A stretch of 19,716 nt of DNA from an uncultured Oscillospiraceae bacterium. Lineage in GTDB: Bacteria; Bacillota; Clostridia; Oscillospirales; Acutalibacteraceae. The notes beneath the pieces are model-generated. The model was not told the DNA's origin, did not search any database, and saw only the letters and a list, made by a program, of their open reading frames with translations. The translations under genes and the position numbers were made by a program. The stretch lies in NCBI GenBank assembly GCA_900552225.1, contig URYX01000011.1:1-19716 (forward strand), given 5' to 3'. Shown here one piece after another: positions 8,487 through 16,087 of this stretch (the first letter of the stretch is position 1; each line of letters opens with the position of its first letter).

Positions 8487-8680
8487 GCCATTTCCTCCAT
8501 CCGAAATTTTCTGTGCGGGAATCAGTGTGCCGCATCCGCGGCGATGGTTTCCCGGTATTCGGACGGTGCATTTCGGTAAAACATACAAAACAAGCCCGGC
8601 TTCCTTGTATTTATTTTACCTCACGCTGCAACGTCCGAAAAGGTATAATTGTAAGATAATATGGTATGAATTTCATGTTC

Positions 8681-8708
8681 TGAAAGCAAATCCCGCTTTT
8701 TGCTTTCA
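8681..8708 (-). terminator. AT-containing hairpin in the gap, 10-bp stem
   Basis: Arms TGAAAGCAAA (8681-8690) and TTTGCTTTCA (8699-8708) around an 8-nt loop. It lies downstream of two GC-rich hairpins and just upstream (in the minus direction) of the AT-rich stretch. No U-run follows on the minus strand. It could be a third 3'-end structure or an operator-like inverted repeat; its role is not decided. Confidence 0.4.
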
Positions 8709-8759
8709 AAAGCCGAAAATCACGGCCCGCTCCCGCCTCCTTTCTCCGGATGATGGCTT

Positions 8760-8826
8760 CCGGGCGTGTCAAAAACACAGCTTGGGGACACGCCCGGCCT
8801 TCGGAGCCCGGAAAAAACCGAAGGCC
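8760..8826 (-). terminator. Two abutting GC-rich hairpins after the GH16 gene
   Basis: The first hairpin in transcription order has arms GGCCTTCGG and CCGAAGGCC (8796-8804 and 8818-8826), loop 13 nt with a run of six U. The second has arms CCGGGCGTGTC and GACACGCCCGG (8760-8770 and 8787-8797), loop 16 nt. They share two bases (8796-8797), so both cannot form fully at once. The first begins 7 nt after the GH16 stop codon. Neither is followed by a U-run. Most likely a 3' end or attenuating structure of the upstream transcript. Confidence 0.6.
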
Positions 8827-8833
8827 GCTGCCT

Positions 8834-10114
8834 TTACCGATAGGCCCGCACGAAATCCACCTGCAGCGTAATGGGAAAATCGTCGTCCGTGAACCGGAAC
8901 GGCCCGCACCAGGAATTGCTCTCATCATACAGCCCCAGCGTCAGAATGATAAACGCCGCGCGGCCGTCCCGGTCGTCCGCTCCCGTCGGTGTAATCTGCT
9001 CGTCGGCATACATCAGCCTGCCGTCCGCGTAATAGTAGAGGCCGTTTTCCAGCCAGGCCACGCTGTATTCCACGAAATGCTCCGTCGCATCCCGCTCCAG
9101 CGCCACATAGGAGGCACCGCGGCTGCTGTGGGACAGGTTATCCTCCGTATCGTAGAAATGCTCTCCGATGCAGTACTTGTTGCCCCAGTAGTTGCTGATC
9201 TCCACAATGTCGATCTCCGCCAGGCCCTTTTGGGGAGCGGTGCTGTCATAGCACATATAGGCCCGCCCGTAGCCGCCGCCCGGAATCAGCCAGAAGGCGG
9301 AATTCAGCGAGGACTGCGTCGGAATCTTCATAGCCGCCGTAAACAGGCCGCCGACCTGCTTGAAGCGCCCGTTGGTGCATACACCGCCCTGGGTGTATTC
9401 GTAGGTCTTCCCGTTGTAGGTGATGGTCTCCTTGCGCACCGAAAGCTCCAGCTTTCCGTTGCGCACCTGCGCGTTATCGCGGTACTGCATGGAGATGGTG
9501 CCGCCGCTCCCCTCCTCGAAGGTCGTCCACTTGTCACCGTCCAGAGCCGTTCCGTCAAACTCATCCCCGAACGTCTGCTCCCACGCCTTGCAGGGGACGG
9601 ACAGTGCGGTTTCTGCTCCGGTCTCGTTGTCTCGTATATGCACGGTCAGCGGGACGCCCTTCTGACGGGTGTCGGAGGACACCGTCATACGGGCTCCGTC
9701 AAACCGCACGCCCGCCGCGTCGCAGGTGTACGTCAGACGGTCGGCGCGAACACGAACTCCGTCCAGCTCCACCGACAGCAGGTAGTCCGCGTCGTAGCCG
9801 AGCACGCCGGGATGCCACTGCTCCAGCGCGGCCGTCAGCCGATGGGAGACCGGCGAAACGGTCGTCCCCGTAGTCGGCGTATCGCCTGCGTCGGAGGAGG
9901 ACGTTCCGGAGGAAGACGTGGCTTCCCCGGACGAGGTGCTTTCGCCGGAGGTGCCCGCCGTTGAGGCTGCGGAGGCGGAGGAGGCCGAGGAGGATGCCGT
10001 CGTTCCGTCCGTCGGCTCCGACGTCTCCCCGTCTCCGCAGGCGCACAGCCCGCACAGCAACAGCAGCGCGGCGCATACGCCCGCCGCCAGGCGATACAGA
10101 TTCGGATGCTTCAT
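8834..10114 (-). CDS. GH16-family glycoside hydrolase, lipoprotein
   Basis: 426 residues. Lipobox L23-C-A-C26 after a hydrophobic signal, then a Ser/Thr/Ala-rich linker at about 31-90 that holds the enzyme away from the membrane. A small beta-rich region (about 100-170) leads into the GH16 jelly-roll (about 178-426). The retaining active-site motif is intact: E300-I-D-I-V-E305, the ExDxxE form with a beta-bulge found in laminarinase-like, agarase and carrageenase branches, not the ExDxE form of lichenases. Supporting blocks are FGDEFDG (182-188), SAFWLIPGG, GEHFYD, and the terminal VDFVRAYR. Known GH16 enzymes cut beta-1,3(4)-glucans or galactans. ATG at 10114 has AAGGAGG 8 nt upstream, 12 nt after the binding-protein stop. 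It is the only exported enzyme in the window. Family certain; substrate specificity not predictable here. Confidence 0.93.
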   Translation of the reverse strand: MKHPNLYRLAAGVCAALLLLCGLCACGDGETSEPTDGTTASSSASSASAASTAGTSGESTSSGEATSSSGTSSSDAGDTPTTGTTVSPVSHRLTAALEQWHPGVLGYDADYLLSVELDGVRVRADRLTYTCDAAGVRFDGARMTVSSDTRQKGVPLTVHIRDNETGAETALSVPCKAWEQTFGDEFDGTALDGDKWTTFEEGSGGTISMQYRDNAQVRNGKLELSVRKETITYNGKTYEYTQGGVCTNGRFKQVGGLFTAAMKIPTQSSLNSAFWLIPGGGYGRAYMCYDSTAPQKGLAEIDIVEISNYWGNKYCIGEHFYDTEDNLSHSSRGASYVALERDATEHFVEYSVAWLENGLYYYADGRLMYADEQITPTGADDRDGRAAFIILTLGLYDESNSWCGPFRFTDDDFPITLQVDFVRAYR

Positions 10115-10126
10115 CGGGGTTCCTCC

Positions 10127-11563
10127 TTACCAGTGAAAGTCCTGTGCCTTGGAGCGGTAGATGCTGCCGACGGTCTCCAGATAGCTCTGCGCCGACATGC
10201 TGCCCTGCAGGCACTCGTTTTCCGCTCCGAACAGGCCGTCATCGTAATAGCTGGTCACAGCATTGACGAAGTCCACCGTGCTGTGCCCCGCCTCGACCTC
10301 GCGGACGAAGGTGCGCAGCACCTCCAGGTTCTGCTCGTCCTCGATGATGTCCTGCCAATATTCCAGAAAATGATTCTTTCCGTTGCCGTTCTGATCCTCG
10401 GCGCGGACCCAGGCCGAGAAAATCAGGCCGATATCCTCGGGCGATTTCGCCGTGGAGGGGATGGCATAGCAGCCGAATTCCGTCTGCTCGATCAGCGGAC
10501 CGTCCGCATCGGGGCCGCCCGGCAGCAGCACCAGCCCTACGTCGAATTTGGCCCGCTCGAAGATGTAATTCAGGTTCCAGCTGTTGGCAATCATCATGGC
10601 GACACGGCCCTTGGCAAACTGTGACTGTGGATAGAGATAGTTGCCGCCGTCGTTGCTCATAATCAGGCCGCCCGCCCACAGCTCCTGCGCAAACCGGATG
10701 GCGTTGCGGGTATTCTGCGATTCCAGGGTATAGGTAAACCCGAGCCCCGCATCGCGGCTGAATACGCGTCCTCCGTTGGCGTGGATCAGCGTGGACAGAA
10801 CGTCGCTCTCCATCATCTGACCGGCCAGGCCCCCGACACCGCTCGCTTTGGCCTTCTTCAGGATTTCCTTCAGCTTATCCCAGGTCAGCTGTCCCGCCGA
10901 GGCCAGCGTCTGCAGGTCATCGCTCCCCCGGATCAGCGATTTGTTGTACACCAGCACCTTCTGCAGCGCAAAGTTATCGCGCATCAGACCGTAGAGCTTG
11001 CCGTCCACCGTAAAATCCGCGTTGCGCTGCACGATGTACAGCTCTCCGTTCGAGGGCTCCGCCGTGGAGACGGCATTCCAGTCGCACAGCAGCTTTTTCT
11101 GAACGAAGGAGAAGAAGTTACTGTCGTTGAGCACAATGACGTCCGCCAGAGGATCGGTTGCAAGAATCGAGCTGTACAGCGTCCCGTAATCGGCCAGCTG
11201 CAGGTTTTCGAGGTGACAGTTGTATGTCTTCTCAATGGCGCGGATATAGGGCTCCTCCGTGTCGATTACGTCCCAGCTCGGCGCACAGAACACAAATGTG
11301 CGTCCCTGCATGTCCCGGATCTGCGGCTCGGTCGGGGCCGTCGAGGGGGTGACGGACGATCCGTCCGGCTGTGATTCCGAGGTCTGTGTTCCGGAGGCCG
11401 TGCCGGTGGTTTCCCCGGCCGCGGTGCCCGATGCGGATGTGCTTCCCGCGGTTCCCGAGGTCTCCTGGGCCGATGTGACGGGCTCCGTATGGCATCCCGC
11501 CATCGTCACCGTCAGGCTCAGTGCCGCCGTCCACAGGGCCGCCCGCCGTATCCATTGTTTCAT
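10127..11563 (-). CDS. Sugar-binding lipoprotein of an ABC importer (family 1 solute-binding protein)
   Basis: 478 residues. Start chosen at the ATG at 11563, which overlaps the GH32 stop as ATGA and gives a clean signal peptide; the longer open frame upstream lies inside the GH32 gene. Signal peptide with lipobox-like M21-A-G-C24 (Met at -3 is tolerated but not common). A Ser/Thr/Gly-rich linker (about 30-80) precedes the two-lobed binding fold: TFVFCAPSWDVID at about 89, DVIVLNDSNFF (141-151), VDGKLYGLMRD, LTWDKLKEILKKAK, FAKGRVAMMIANSW (316-329), GLVLLPGGPDADGP and YAIPSTAKSPEDI. The fold is that of ABC sugar-binding proteins; the ligand is unknown. Its own permeases are not adjacent: the first MalF/MalG pair lies 4 kb downstream, after the GH16 and surface-protein genes. 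Confidence 0.92.
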   Translation of the reverse strand: MKQWIRRAALWTAALSLTVTMAGCHTEPVTSAQETSGTAGSTSASGTAAGETTGTASGTQTSESQPDGSSVTPSTAPTEPQIRDMQGRTFVFCAPSWDVIDTEEPYIRAIEKTYNCHLENLQLADYGTLYSSILATDPLADVIVLNDSNFFSFVQKKLLCDWNAVSTAEPSNGELYIVQRNADFTVDGKLYGLMRDNFALQKVLVYNKSLIRGSDDLQTLASAGQLTWDKLKEILKKAKASGVGGLAGQMMESDVLSTLIHANGGRVFSRDAGLGFTYTLESQNTRNAIRFAQELWAGGLIMSNDGGNYLYPQSQFAKGRVAMMIANSWNLNYIFERAKFDVGLVLLPGGPDADGPLIEQTEFGCYAIPSTAKSPEDIGLIFSAWVRAEDQNGNGKNHFLEYWQDIIEDEQNLEVLRTFVREVEAGHSTVDFVNAVTSYYDDGLFGAENECLQGSMSAQSYLETVGSIYRSKAQDFHW

Positions 11564-13206
11564 TGCTTTGACCCACCTTTCTCTCTGTCGTCTCCGCTGT
11601 GCGGAGTGTCTTCCCATATGCTTTTCAGTGTGTGTACCGTCAGCCGCCCGACCGTCAGATGCCCCTCCGCGCGTAGCTCCGGCGCGGTGAAGGGATAGCC
11701 GAATTCGAGCGATACGCGATTTTCCGGCTCCCAGATGCGGCAGCAGACCGTGTCGATCCACAGCCGCAGCCGCAGCGTGTCGCTGTAGGGGAGCGGGGCC
11801 GTGCCGCCGCCCGCCGTCAGGGTACGGGCGGCCGCGTCCACAGTGATGCGCAGTCCGTTCACCGTCCAGACCGCATCCTGCAGCGGCATGGTCAGCTCGA
11901 TCTCCATCAGGGGCGAGGCCGGGAGCTCACGCGTTCCCTCGACCGTCCAGGCGGTGTATTCCTCGCTCCGGATGCGCAGGGCCCGCAGCTCGGGTACCGG
12001 CTCCGCCCACAGCCAAAAATCTCCGTTCTTTTCATGCAGAGTCAGATCGCACGGAACCGTGAGGCAGCCGCTGCTTACGCTTCCCGGCGCCATGCGGTAT
12101 ACCGTCATCTGCACACAGCGGCCGTCCGGCGCGTTGTGGAAGGTCTGGCCGCAGCTGTGCAGCAGGTCGCTCTGCAGCTTTTTGGCCGGGCCGAGCGGCA
12201 CAAAATGCTCTCCATCGAAATCCATCGGCACATAGGAGCCGTTGGCTCCCCACAGCACCATCTGCCGGCGGGTCGGGTCGCCGTTGACCGGAAGGTACAG
12301 CAGATCCGGGCACTCCATGTTGTCCCAATGAAAATCCGTGCGGTAGGTGAAGTGCAGCAGATCCTCACTGGTGTACAGGAGATAGCGCTCGCCGTCATCC
12401 GTGTAGGTAATCAGCATCCACGCCCCGAGCTTCGGATTCCAAAAGATTTTCGGGTCGCGGTTGCCGGCCGCATAAAACGGAATCAGCGGGTTGTGCTCAT
12501 ACGGGTGAAAGCTCCGGCCGCCATCCTGCGACACGGCCAGGCACTGCACGTGCTGCAGGCCCCGTGTACGGCGCGCCTGCCCGCCGGCCGCCGTGTAATA
12601 CAGCAGAATCGGCGGGTCCTCACCGCGCTGCAGACCGCTCACATTCTCCGTATCCACCAGGCCGCTGCCGGAAAAGGCCGGCCCGCGCTCGTCCGGAAGC
12701 AGCACATCCGGCGTCTCCGTCCAATGCACCAGGTCGGGGCTGGTCGCGTGTCCCCACGCCATATTGACATGATCCCGCCAGTCTACCCAGCCCATGTTGA
12801 AGATGTCGTGCTGAAAAAAGATGTGCCACAGGCCGCGGTAGTAAAACAGACCGTTCGGGTCGCTGATGTAGCCGCGGGCCGGGGAAAAATGCAGCTGCGG
12901 GCGCCCCGGCTCATGATACAGCTTTGCGAGTCCGGGGTAGGTGTCCGCGCGGTCGAGCGAGGCAAACTGCTCCTCCGTCACGCGGTCGTCCTCCAGCCGC
13001 AGCCGCAGCCGGCGGCTGCCGTAGCGGGTCATGTCGCAGTAGGTCCAGAAGGCCGGATTTTCAAAATCCGGGTCCAGGAACCACTCGTACAGCAGGGTGT
13101 CCCCCTCCCACAGCGAGGCAAAGGCGTGCCGCTCGCCGCCGTGCGGCCGCACCGGAAAGGCCAGGTACCTTCCCTCGGTTTTCAATTCCTTTTCTCTAAT
13201 CGGCAT
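11560..13206 (-). CDS. GH32 glycoside hydrolase with N-terminal accessory domain, cytoplasmic
   Basis: 548 residues, no signal peptide, so it acts in the cytoplasm on imported saccharides. GH32 enzymes release fructose from beta-fructosides by a retaining mechanism on a five-bladed propeller. All three acidic residues are present: nucleophile D116 in YISDPNG (113-119), transition-state stabiliser D251 in NRDPK, acid/base E298 in MECPDL. The first motif departs from the canonical WMNDPNG at its first three positions. Residues about 10-95 form an extra domain (YLAFPVR, FENPAFWTYCDM, LRLRLEDD) resembling, from memory, the DUF4980-type domain found ahead of Bacteroides GH32 levanases; this assignment is tentative. 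A C-terminal beta-sandwich follows the propeller (about 400-530). The start at 13206 overlaps the previous GH32 gene by 11 nt, with AAGGGAG about 12 nt upstream. The stop overlaps the next start as ATGA. Confidence 0.93.
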   Translation of the reverse strand: MPIREKELKTEGRYLAFPVRPHGGERHAFASLWEGDTLLYEWFLDPDFENPAFWTYCDMTRYGSRRLRLRLEDDRVTEEQFASLDRADTYPGLAKLYHEPGRPQLHFSPARGYISDPNGLFYYRGLWHIFFQHDIFNMGWVDWRDHVNMAWGHATSPDLVHWTETPDVLLPDERGPAFSGSGLVDTENVSGLQRGEDPPILLYYTAAGGQARRTRGLQHVQCLAVSQDGGRSFHPYEHNPLIPFYAAGNRDPKIFWNPKLGAWMLITYTDDGERYLLYTSEDLLHFTYRTDFHWDNMECPDLLYLPVNGDPTRRQMVLWGANGSYVPMDFDGEHFVPLGPAKKLQSDLLHSCGQTFHNAPDGRCVQMTVYRMAPGSVSSGCLTVPCDLTLHEKNGDFWLWAEPVPELRALRIRSEEYTAWTVEGTRELPASPLMEIELTMPLQDAVWTVNGLRITVDAAARTLTAGGGTAPLPYSDTLRLRLWIDTVCCRIWEPENRVSLEFGYPFTAPELRAEGHLTVGRLTVHTLKSIWEDTPHSGDDREKGGSKQ

Positions 13207-14725
13207 GACGGCATCCGCTCCCTTCCGTGTTCTCTTTCCGCCACTGTGAACGCAGGGTATGATATTCCGCTCCGATCATGCGTACCGGCGCGTCCGCCGT
13301 GACGGACCATTCCGCCGCGGCCGGGTCGAAGCCGTATTCCTCCAGGTACAGAGTCTCTCCGCCGCCCCACAGCAGCTCCAGGCTGTCGCGGTCGGCCAAA
13401 AAGCGCAGTGACAGCCGGCCGTCCCGCACGGGAATCGGCATCCGGTATTCTCCGTTGCCCCAGCTGTTCGGGTCGGTGACGGCCGTCACGGTGCGCAGCT
13501 CCCGTGCCTCCAGATCCACGGTCAGCCGCTTGCCGCGGAGGTTCAGCGTCAGCTCCCGCGCCTTGCTCTGACGGAGGTCCAGTGTCAGCGAGCCGTCCGC
13601 CAGCTCGCCGCGCAGTGCGGAAAACGGATTTTCCCCTGCGGCCAGCAGGCGTCCCGGCAGCCGCACCGACGTCTCCCGCAGCGCCTCCAGCTCCGCAACC
13701 GGCTCGGCAAACACATGCCAGCGGCCGTCCGGCAGCGTGCGCAGGGACAGCTCATAGGGCAGCGAGGCCGCGTTGCGCCACGGAGAGGTCTCTACCGTGC
13801 AGCCGCTCCAGTCATCCAACCAGCACAGATACACGATTCTCTCCTCCGGCAGCCCGACAAAGGTCTGACCGGCATAGGCGTCCCGGCCGCCGAGCAGGCT
13901 TTCGCGCCAGTCCTGCTCCACCGTAAAGCGCTCGCCGTCGAAGCGGACGAAGCTGTAGCGGCCGGAGGCGGCCTGCAGCACCCATTTTCTCTCCCCGCCG
14001 TCCAGGCGCAGGGGGAAGATGTTGGGGCATTCGCGGTAGCCGTCGCATACAAAGTCCTCCAGCCGCTCCCACCGCTTCAGGTCGGGGGAGCGGTACACCT
14101 GCAGGCACTGCGGGTGTACCCGGCCGCGCTCCCGGTATACCATCATGATCCACTGCCCGCCGGTCTCATCCCAGAACACCTTGGGATCGCGCTGTGCGCC
14201 GGGCTCCAGGCCGTCCTGCCGTCCCTCCTCGTCCATCGCCACAATCGGGTTGCCGGCATAGGGGACAAAGCGGTTTTCCCGTTCACTCCAATAATTCATG
14301 CACTGGCCGACCGCGCTGTCCGTGTAAATCAGGATCGGGATGCCCGCACCAAAGCCGGCCGTGTCAGCCGTATCCAGCACCACCGACCCGGAATAGGCAG
14401 CCCCGACTGTGTTGCGGCCGGGCTCCAGGACCATCGGAAGCTGTTTCCAGTGCACCATATCGCGGCTGACGGCGTGGCCCCAGCCGACGTTGCCGGGCGC
14501 CAGGTGCGCCTCGTCCGCCTGATAGGTCAGGTGGTATACGCCGTCGCGGTACCATGCACCGTTGATGTCGTTCATCCAGCCTATCGCCGGGCTGAAATGG
14601 AATTGGTTGCGGTACGGCTCGTCATACAGCGGAACACCGCCCTTCGACGGCTCGCCCGCGCAGGGCATTCCGTCTTTGCCGCCCTTCGGCAGGGGGACCT
14701 CCGGTCTCTCTTGGTTGTTCTGCAT
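13196..14725 (-). CDS. GH32 glycoside hydrolase (beta-fructosidase family), cytoplasmic, first gene of the operon
   Basis: 509 residues, the usual size for levanase/invertase/inulinase-type enzymes, with no signal peptide. Propeller domain about 38-330 and C-terminal beta-sandwich about 335-495. Catalytic set is complete: nucleophile D53 in WMNDING (50-56), D180 in QRDPK, acid/base E232 in YRECPN. The Pro of the canonical WMNDPNG is Ile here. Other GH32 blocks are QFHFSPAIG (41-49), GHAVSRDMVHWK (83-94) and YSGSVV. ATG at 14725 has AAAGGAG 8 nt upstream. Lies about 85 nt downstream of the promoter/operator at 14807-14849, so it is the first gene of the operon and its expression should follow the LacI-type repressor. 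Likely job: hydrolysis of imported fructosides. Linkage (inulin-, levan- or sucrose-type) cannot be told from sequence. Confidence 0.95.
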   Translation of the reverse strand: MQNNQERPEVPLPKGGKDGMPCAGEPSKGGVPLYDEPYRNQFHFSPAIGWMNDINGAWYRDGVYHLTYQADEAHLAPGNVGWGHAVSRDMVHWKQLPMVLEPGRNTVGAAYSGSVVLDTADTAGFGAGIPILIYTDSAVGQCMNYWSERENRFVPYAGNPIVAMDEEGRQDGLEPGAQRDPKVFWDETGGQWIMMVYRERGRVHPQCLQVYRSPDLKRWERLEDFVCDGYRECPNIFPLRLDGGERKWVLQAASGRYSFVRFDGERFTVEQDWRESLLGGRDAYAGQTFVGLPEERIVYLCWLDDWSGCTVETSPWRNAASLPYELSLRTLPDGRWHVFAEPVAELEALRETSVRLPGRLLAAGENPFSALRGELADGSLTLDLRQSKARELTLNLRGKRLTVDLEARELRTVTAVTDPNSWGNGEYRMPIPVRDGRLSLRFLADRDSLELLWGGGETLYLEEYGFDPAAAEWSVTADAPVRMIGAEYHTLRSQWRKENTEGSGCRHAD

Positions 14726-14806
14726 TCTGTTCTCTCCTTTTTTGCTGGAATCGGACGGTCAATCGCGGCCTGTGCGCCGCCGGGACCGAGAGCATATATT
14801 ACTATT

Positions 14807-14820
14807 TGTAACGCGTTACA
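14807..14820. promoter_or_regulatory. LacI-type operator, perfect 14-bp palindrome
   Basis: TGTAACGCGTTACA is a perfect palindrome. It overlaps the last base of the -10 hexamer proposed for the GH32 operon and covers the likely transcription start, a position from which a bound repressor blocks polymerase. A 13/14 identical copy lies at the repressor's own promoter (16088-16101). The centre is CGCG, unlike CcpA cre boxes with their central CG step. Confidence 0.82.
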
Positions 14821-14849
14821 TTTTAAAATAAAAGGATAAGTGACGGCAA
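14820..14849 (-). promoter_or_regulatory. Promoter of the GH32/transport operon
   Basis: Minus-strand -35 TTGCCG (14844-14849) and -10 TAAAAT (14820-14825), spacing 18 bp, in an AT-rich patch of otherwise GC-rich sequence. The -35 matches 4 of 6 and the -10 matches 5 of 6 of the sigma-70/SigA consensus. Placed right against the operator. The call rests mainly on this position. Confidence 0.55.
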
Positions 14850-15074
14850 GCGGACGTGGAAATATGTTATAGGGGGCACGGAATGTGAGGCGCGGGTCGT
14901 GGGGGCGGGAACGGCGTGTCACCGCGGGCGGGGTGCGGCCGCAAGGACGCATGCAGGCGGCGGAAATGCGGCACGGGATACGGCCCGGCGCAGGGAAAAC
15001 GGGGGGAAAGGGGCGGCCGGCACAGAGGGGCGACACCGTCAGAGTGGCGGGCAATCCTGCCGTCCGAACCCCGG
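14850..15074. other. GC-rich spacer between repressor stop and operon promoter
   Basis: About 225 bp of very GC-rich DNA after the repressor's stop codon. No hairpin with a U-run, no ribosome-binding-site/ORF pair and no repeat was seen. Since both genes run the same way and no terminator is visible, read-through from the repressor gene into the GH32 operon is possible. Confidence 0.5.
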
Positions 15075-16070
15075 TTACACGGCCGTGGAGGCCCGCTCCA
15101 CCAGGCAGTGCGGCACAAAGCGGGTGTCCGCAGTGTCGTCCTCACCCGCCATCTTGGCCAGCAGCCGCTCCATGGCGCGGTAGCCGATACGGAAGCTGTC
15201 CTGATCCACCGAGGTCATCGGCGGCGAGGACAACAGCGCATAGGGGCTGTTGTCGTAGCCGATGACGCACACATCCTCCGGGATGCGGCGGCCGAGGCTG
15301 TGCAGCACCTTGATCGTGTTGAAGGCCATAATATCGGTGGCGCAGAATACGGCATCCACCTTCGGATGCGCCTCCAAGAGACGGCGGCTCTCCTCCAGAC
15401 CCGCCGAAAAGGCATAGCCGCTGTAGACCACATAACCCTCCGGCACCGGCAGCCCGCCCTCCTGCATGGCGCGGCGGTAGCCCTCCTCCCGGTCAGAGCC
15501 GACCACCTCGAGCTCGGAGGCAATCGTCATGCAGGCAATCCGCCTGCGCCCGAGCTCCCGCAGACGGCACACTGCCTCATACGCCCCCTCGCGGTCATCG
15601 GTCAGCACCGCCGCCACCTGCGCCTCCAAGGGGTGCCGGCAGCAGCGCACGATGGGAATTTCGGCGGCATACCGGTTCAGCGTGTCGCCGTCGATCACCG
15701 TCGTCAGCGCCAGCACGCCCTCGGCCAGCTTCAGCCGCGCCATCTCATAGGCCTCCCGTTCCCGCGCGGGATCCCCGTCGGTCACCGAGAGCAGCACGCG
15801 GTAGCCGTGCTGCGCCGCGCACGCATTCACGCCCTCTACCATCGTCGCGTACAGCAGGTTGGACATGGTGGTCATCGACACGATCACCACGCCGCTCGCG
15901 CAGCGGCGCAGCCCGATTCCCAGCATGTTCGGCGTATAGTGCAGCTCGTCGATGGCGCGCATTACCGCCTCGCGGGTCTCCTCCCGCACCTTGTCGCTGT
16001 GGTTGAGCACACGCGACACCGTCGCGACCGAGACCTGCGCCCGACGCGCCACCTCTCCGATACTTGCCAT
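15075..16070 (-). CDS. LacI-family transcriptional repressor
   Basis: 331 residues. Start at the ATG at 16070, giving a canonical N-terminus (MASIGEVARRAQVSVATVSR) and GGGAGAG at about 8-14 nt upstream; the open frame continues 53 codons upstream but runs through the promoter. Helix-turn-helix at about 3-23, hinge helix at about 47-57 (TPNMLGIGLRR), then a periplasmic-binding-protein-like effector domain (59-331) with the usual blocks: VIVSMTT, DAVFCATDIMAFNTIKVL, PEDVCVIGYDNSPYALLSSPPMTSVDQD. It probably senses a sugar from the imported material and controls the operon downstream and itself, because nearly identical 14-bp palindromes lie at both promoters. The effector cannot be read from sequence. 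Regulator family is certain; the target assignment is strongly supported by the operator pair. Confidence 0.95.
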   Translation of the reverse strand: MASIGEVARRAQVSVATVSRVLNHSDKVREETREAVMRAIDELHYTPNMLGIGLRRCASGVVIVSMTTMSNLLYATMVEGVNACAAQHGYRVLLSVTDGDPAREREAYEMARLKLAEGVLALTTVIDGDTLNRYAAEIPIVRCCRHPLEAQVAAVLTDDREGAYEAVCRLRELGRRRIACMTIASELEVVGSDREEGYRRAMQEGGLPVPEGYVVYSGYAFSAGLEESRRLLEAHPKVDAVFCATDIMAFNTIKVLHSLGRRIPEDVCVIGYDNSPYALLSSPPMTSVDQDSFRIGYRAMERLLAKMAGEDDTADTRFVPHCLVERASTAV

Positions 16071-16087
16071 ACTCTCTCTCCCGTAAA

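Larger units (their letters stand above)
8487..8833 (-). other. 347-bp intergenic gap, hairpin-rich, probable transcript boundary
   Basis: Gap between the GH16 stop and the surface-protein start. It holds three hairpins (annotated separately) followed by an AT-rich stretch at about 8605-8665 in which -10-like hexamers occur on the minus strand (TACAAT at 8648-8653, TATTAT at 8656-8661), but no convincing -35 partner at 16-18 bp. No LacI-type operator like the ones at 14807 or 16088 was found here. The surface-protein gene may have its own promoter here; sequence alone does not settle it. No coding region was recognised. Confidence 0.5.

Noticed and set aside
6789..8579. Long plus-strand open frame (596 codons) opposite the surface protein
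   Set aside because: Antisense shadow of a gene with signal peptide, repeats and a good ribosome site; no family features of its own.
8644..8649. Plus-strand TATAAT as an antisense promoter
   Set aside because: A perfect -10 hexamer but no -35 at 16-18 bp and no plus-strand gene downstream; likely chance in an AT-rich patch.
9915..10010. GGAGGC-like plus-strand repeat in the GH16 gene
   Set aside because: It is the codon pattern of the Ser/Ala/Thr linker after the lipobox, not a DNA repeat element.
14807..14820. CcpA catabolite-response (cre) box
   Set aside because: The half-sites look similar, but the central four bases are CGCG, not the purine-CG-pyrimidine centre of cre, and the same site recurs at the LacI-family gene, so a local repressor fits better.
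14885..15265. Plus-strand open frames in the GC-rich spacer and repressor 3' end
   Set aside because: Arg/Gly/Pro-rich frames caused by GC content, no ribosome binding site, and overlap with the LacI-family gene.
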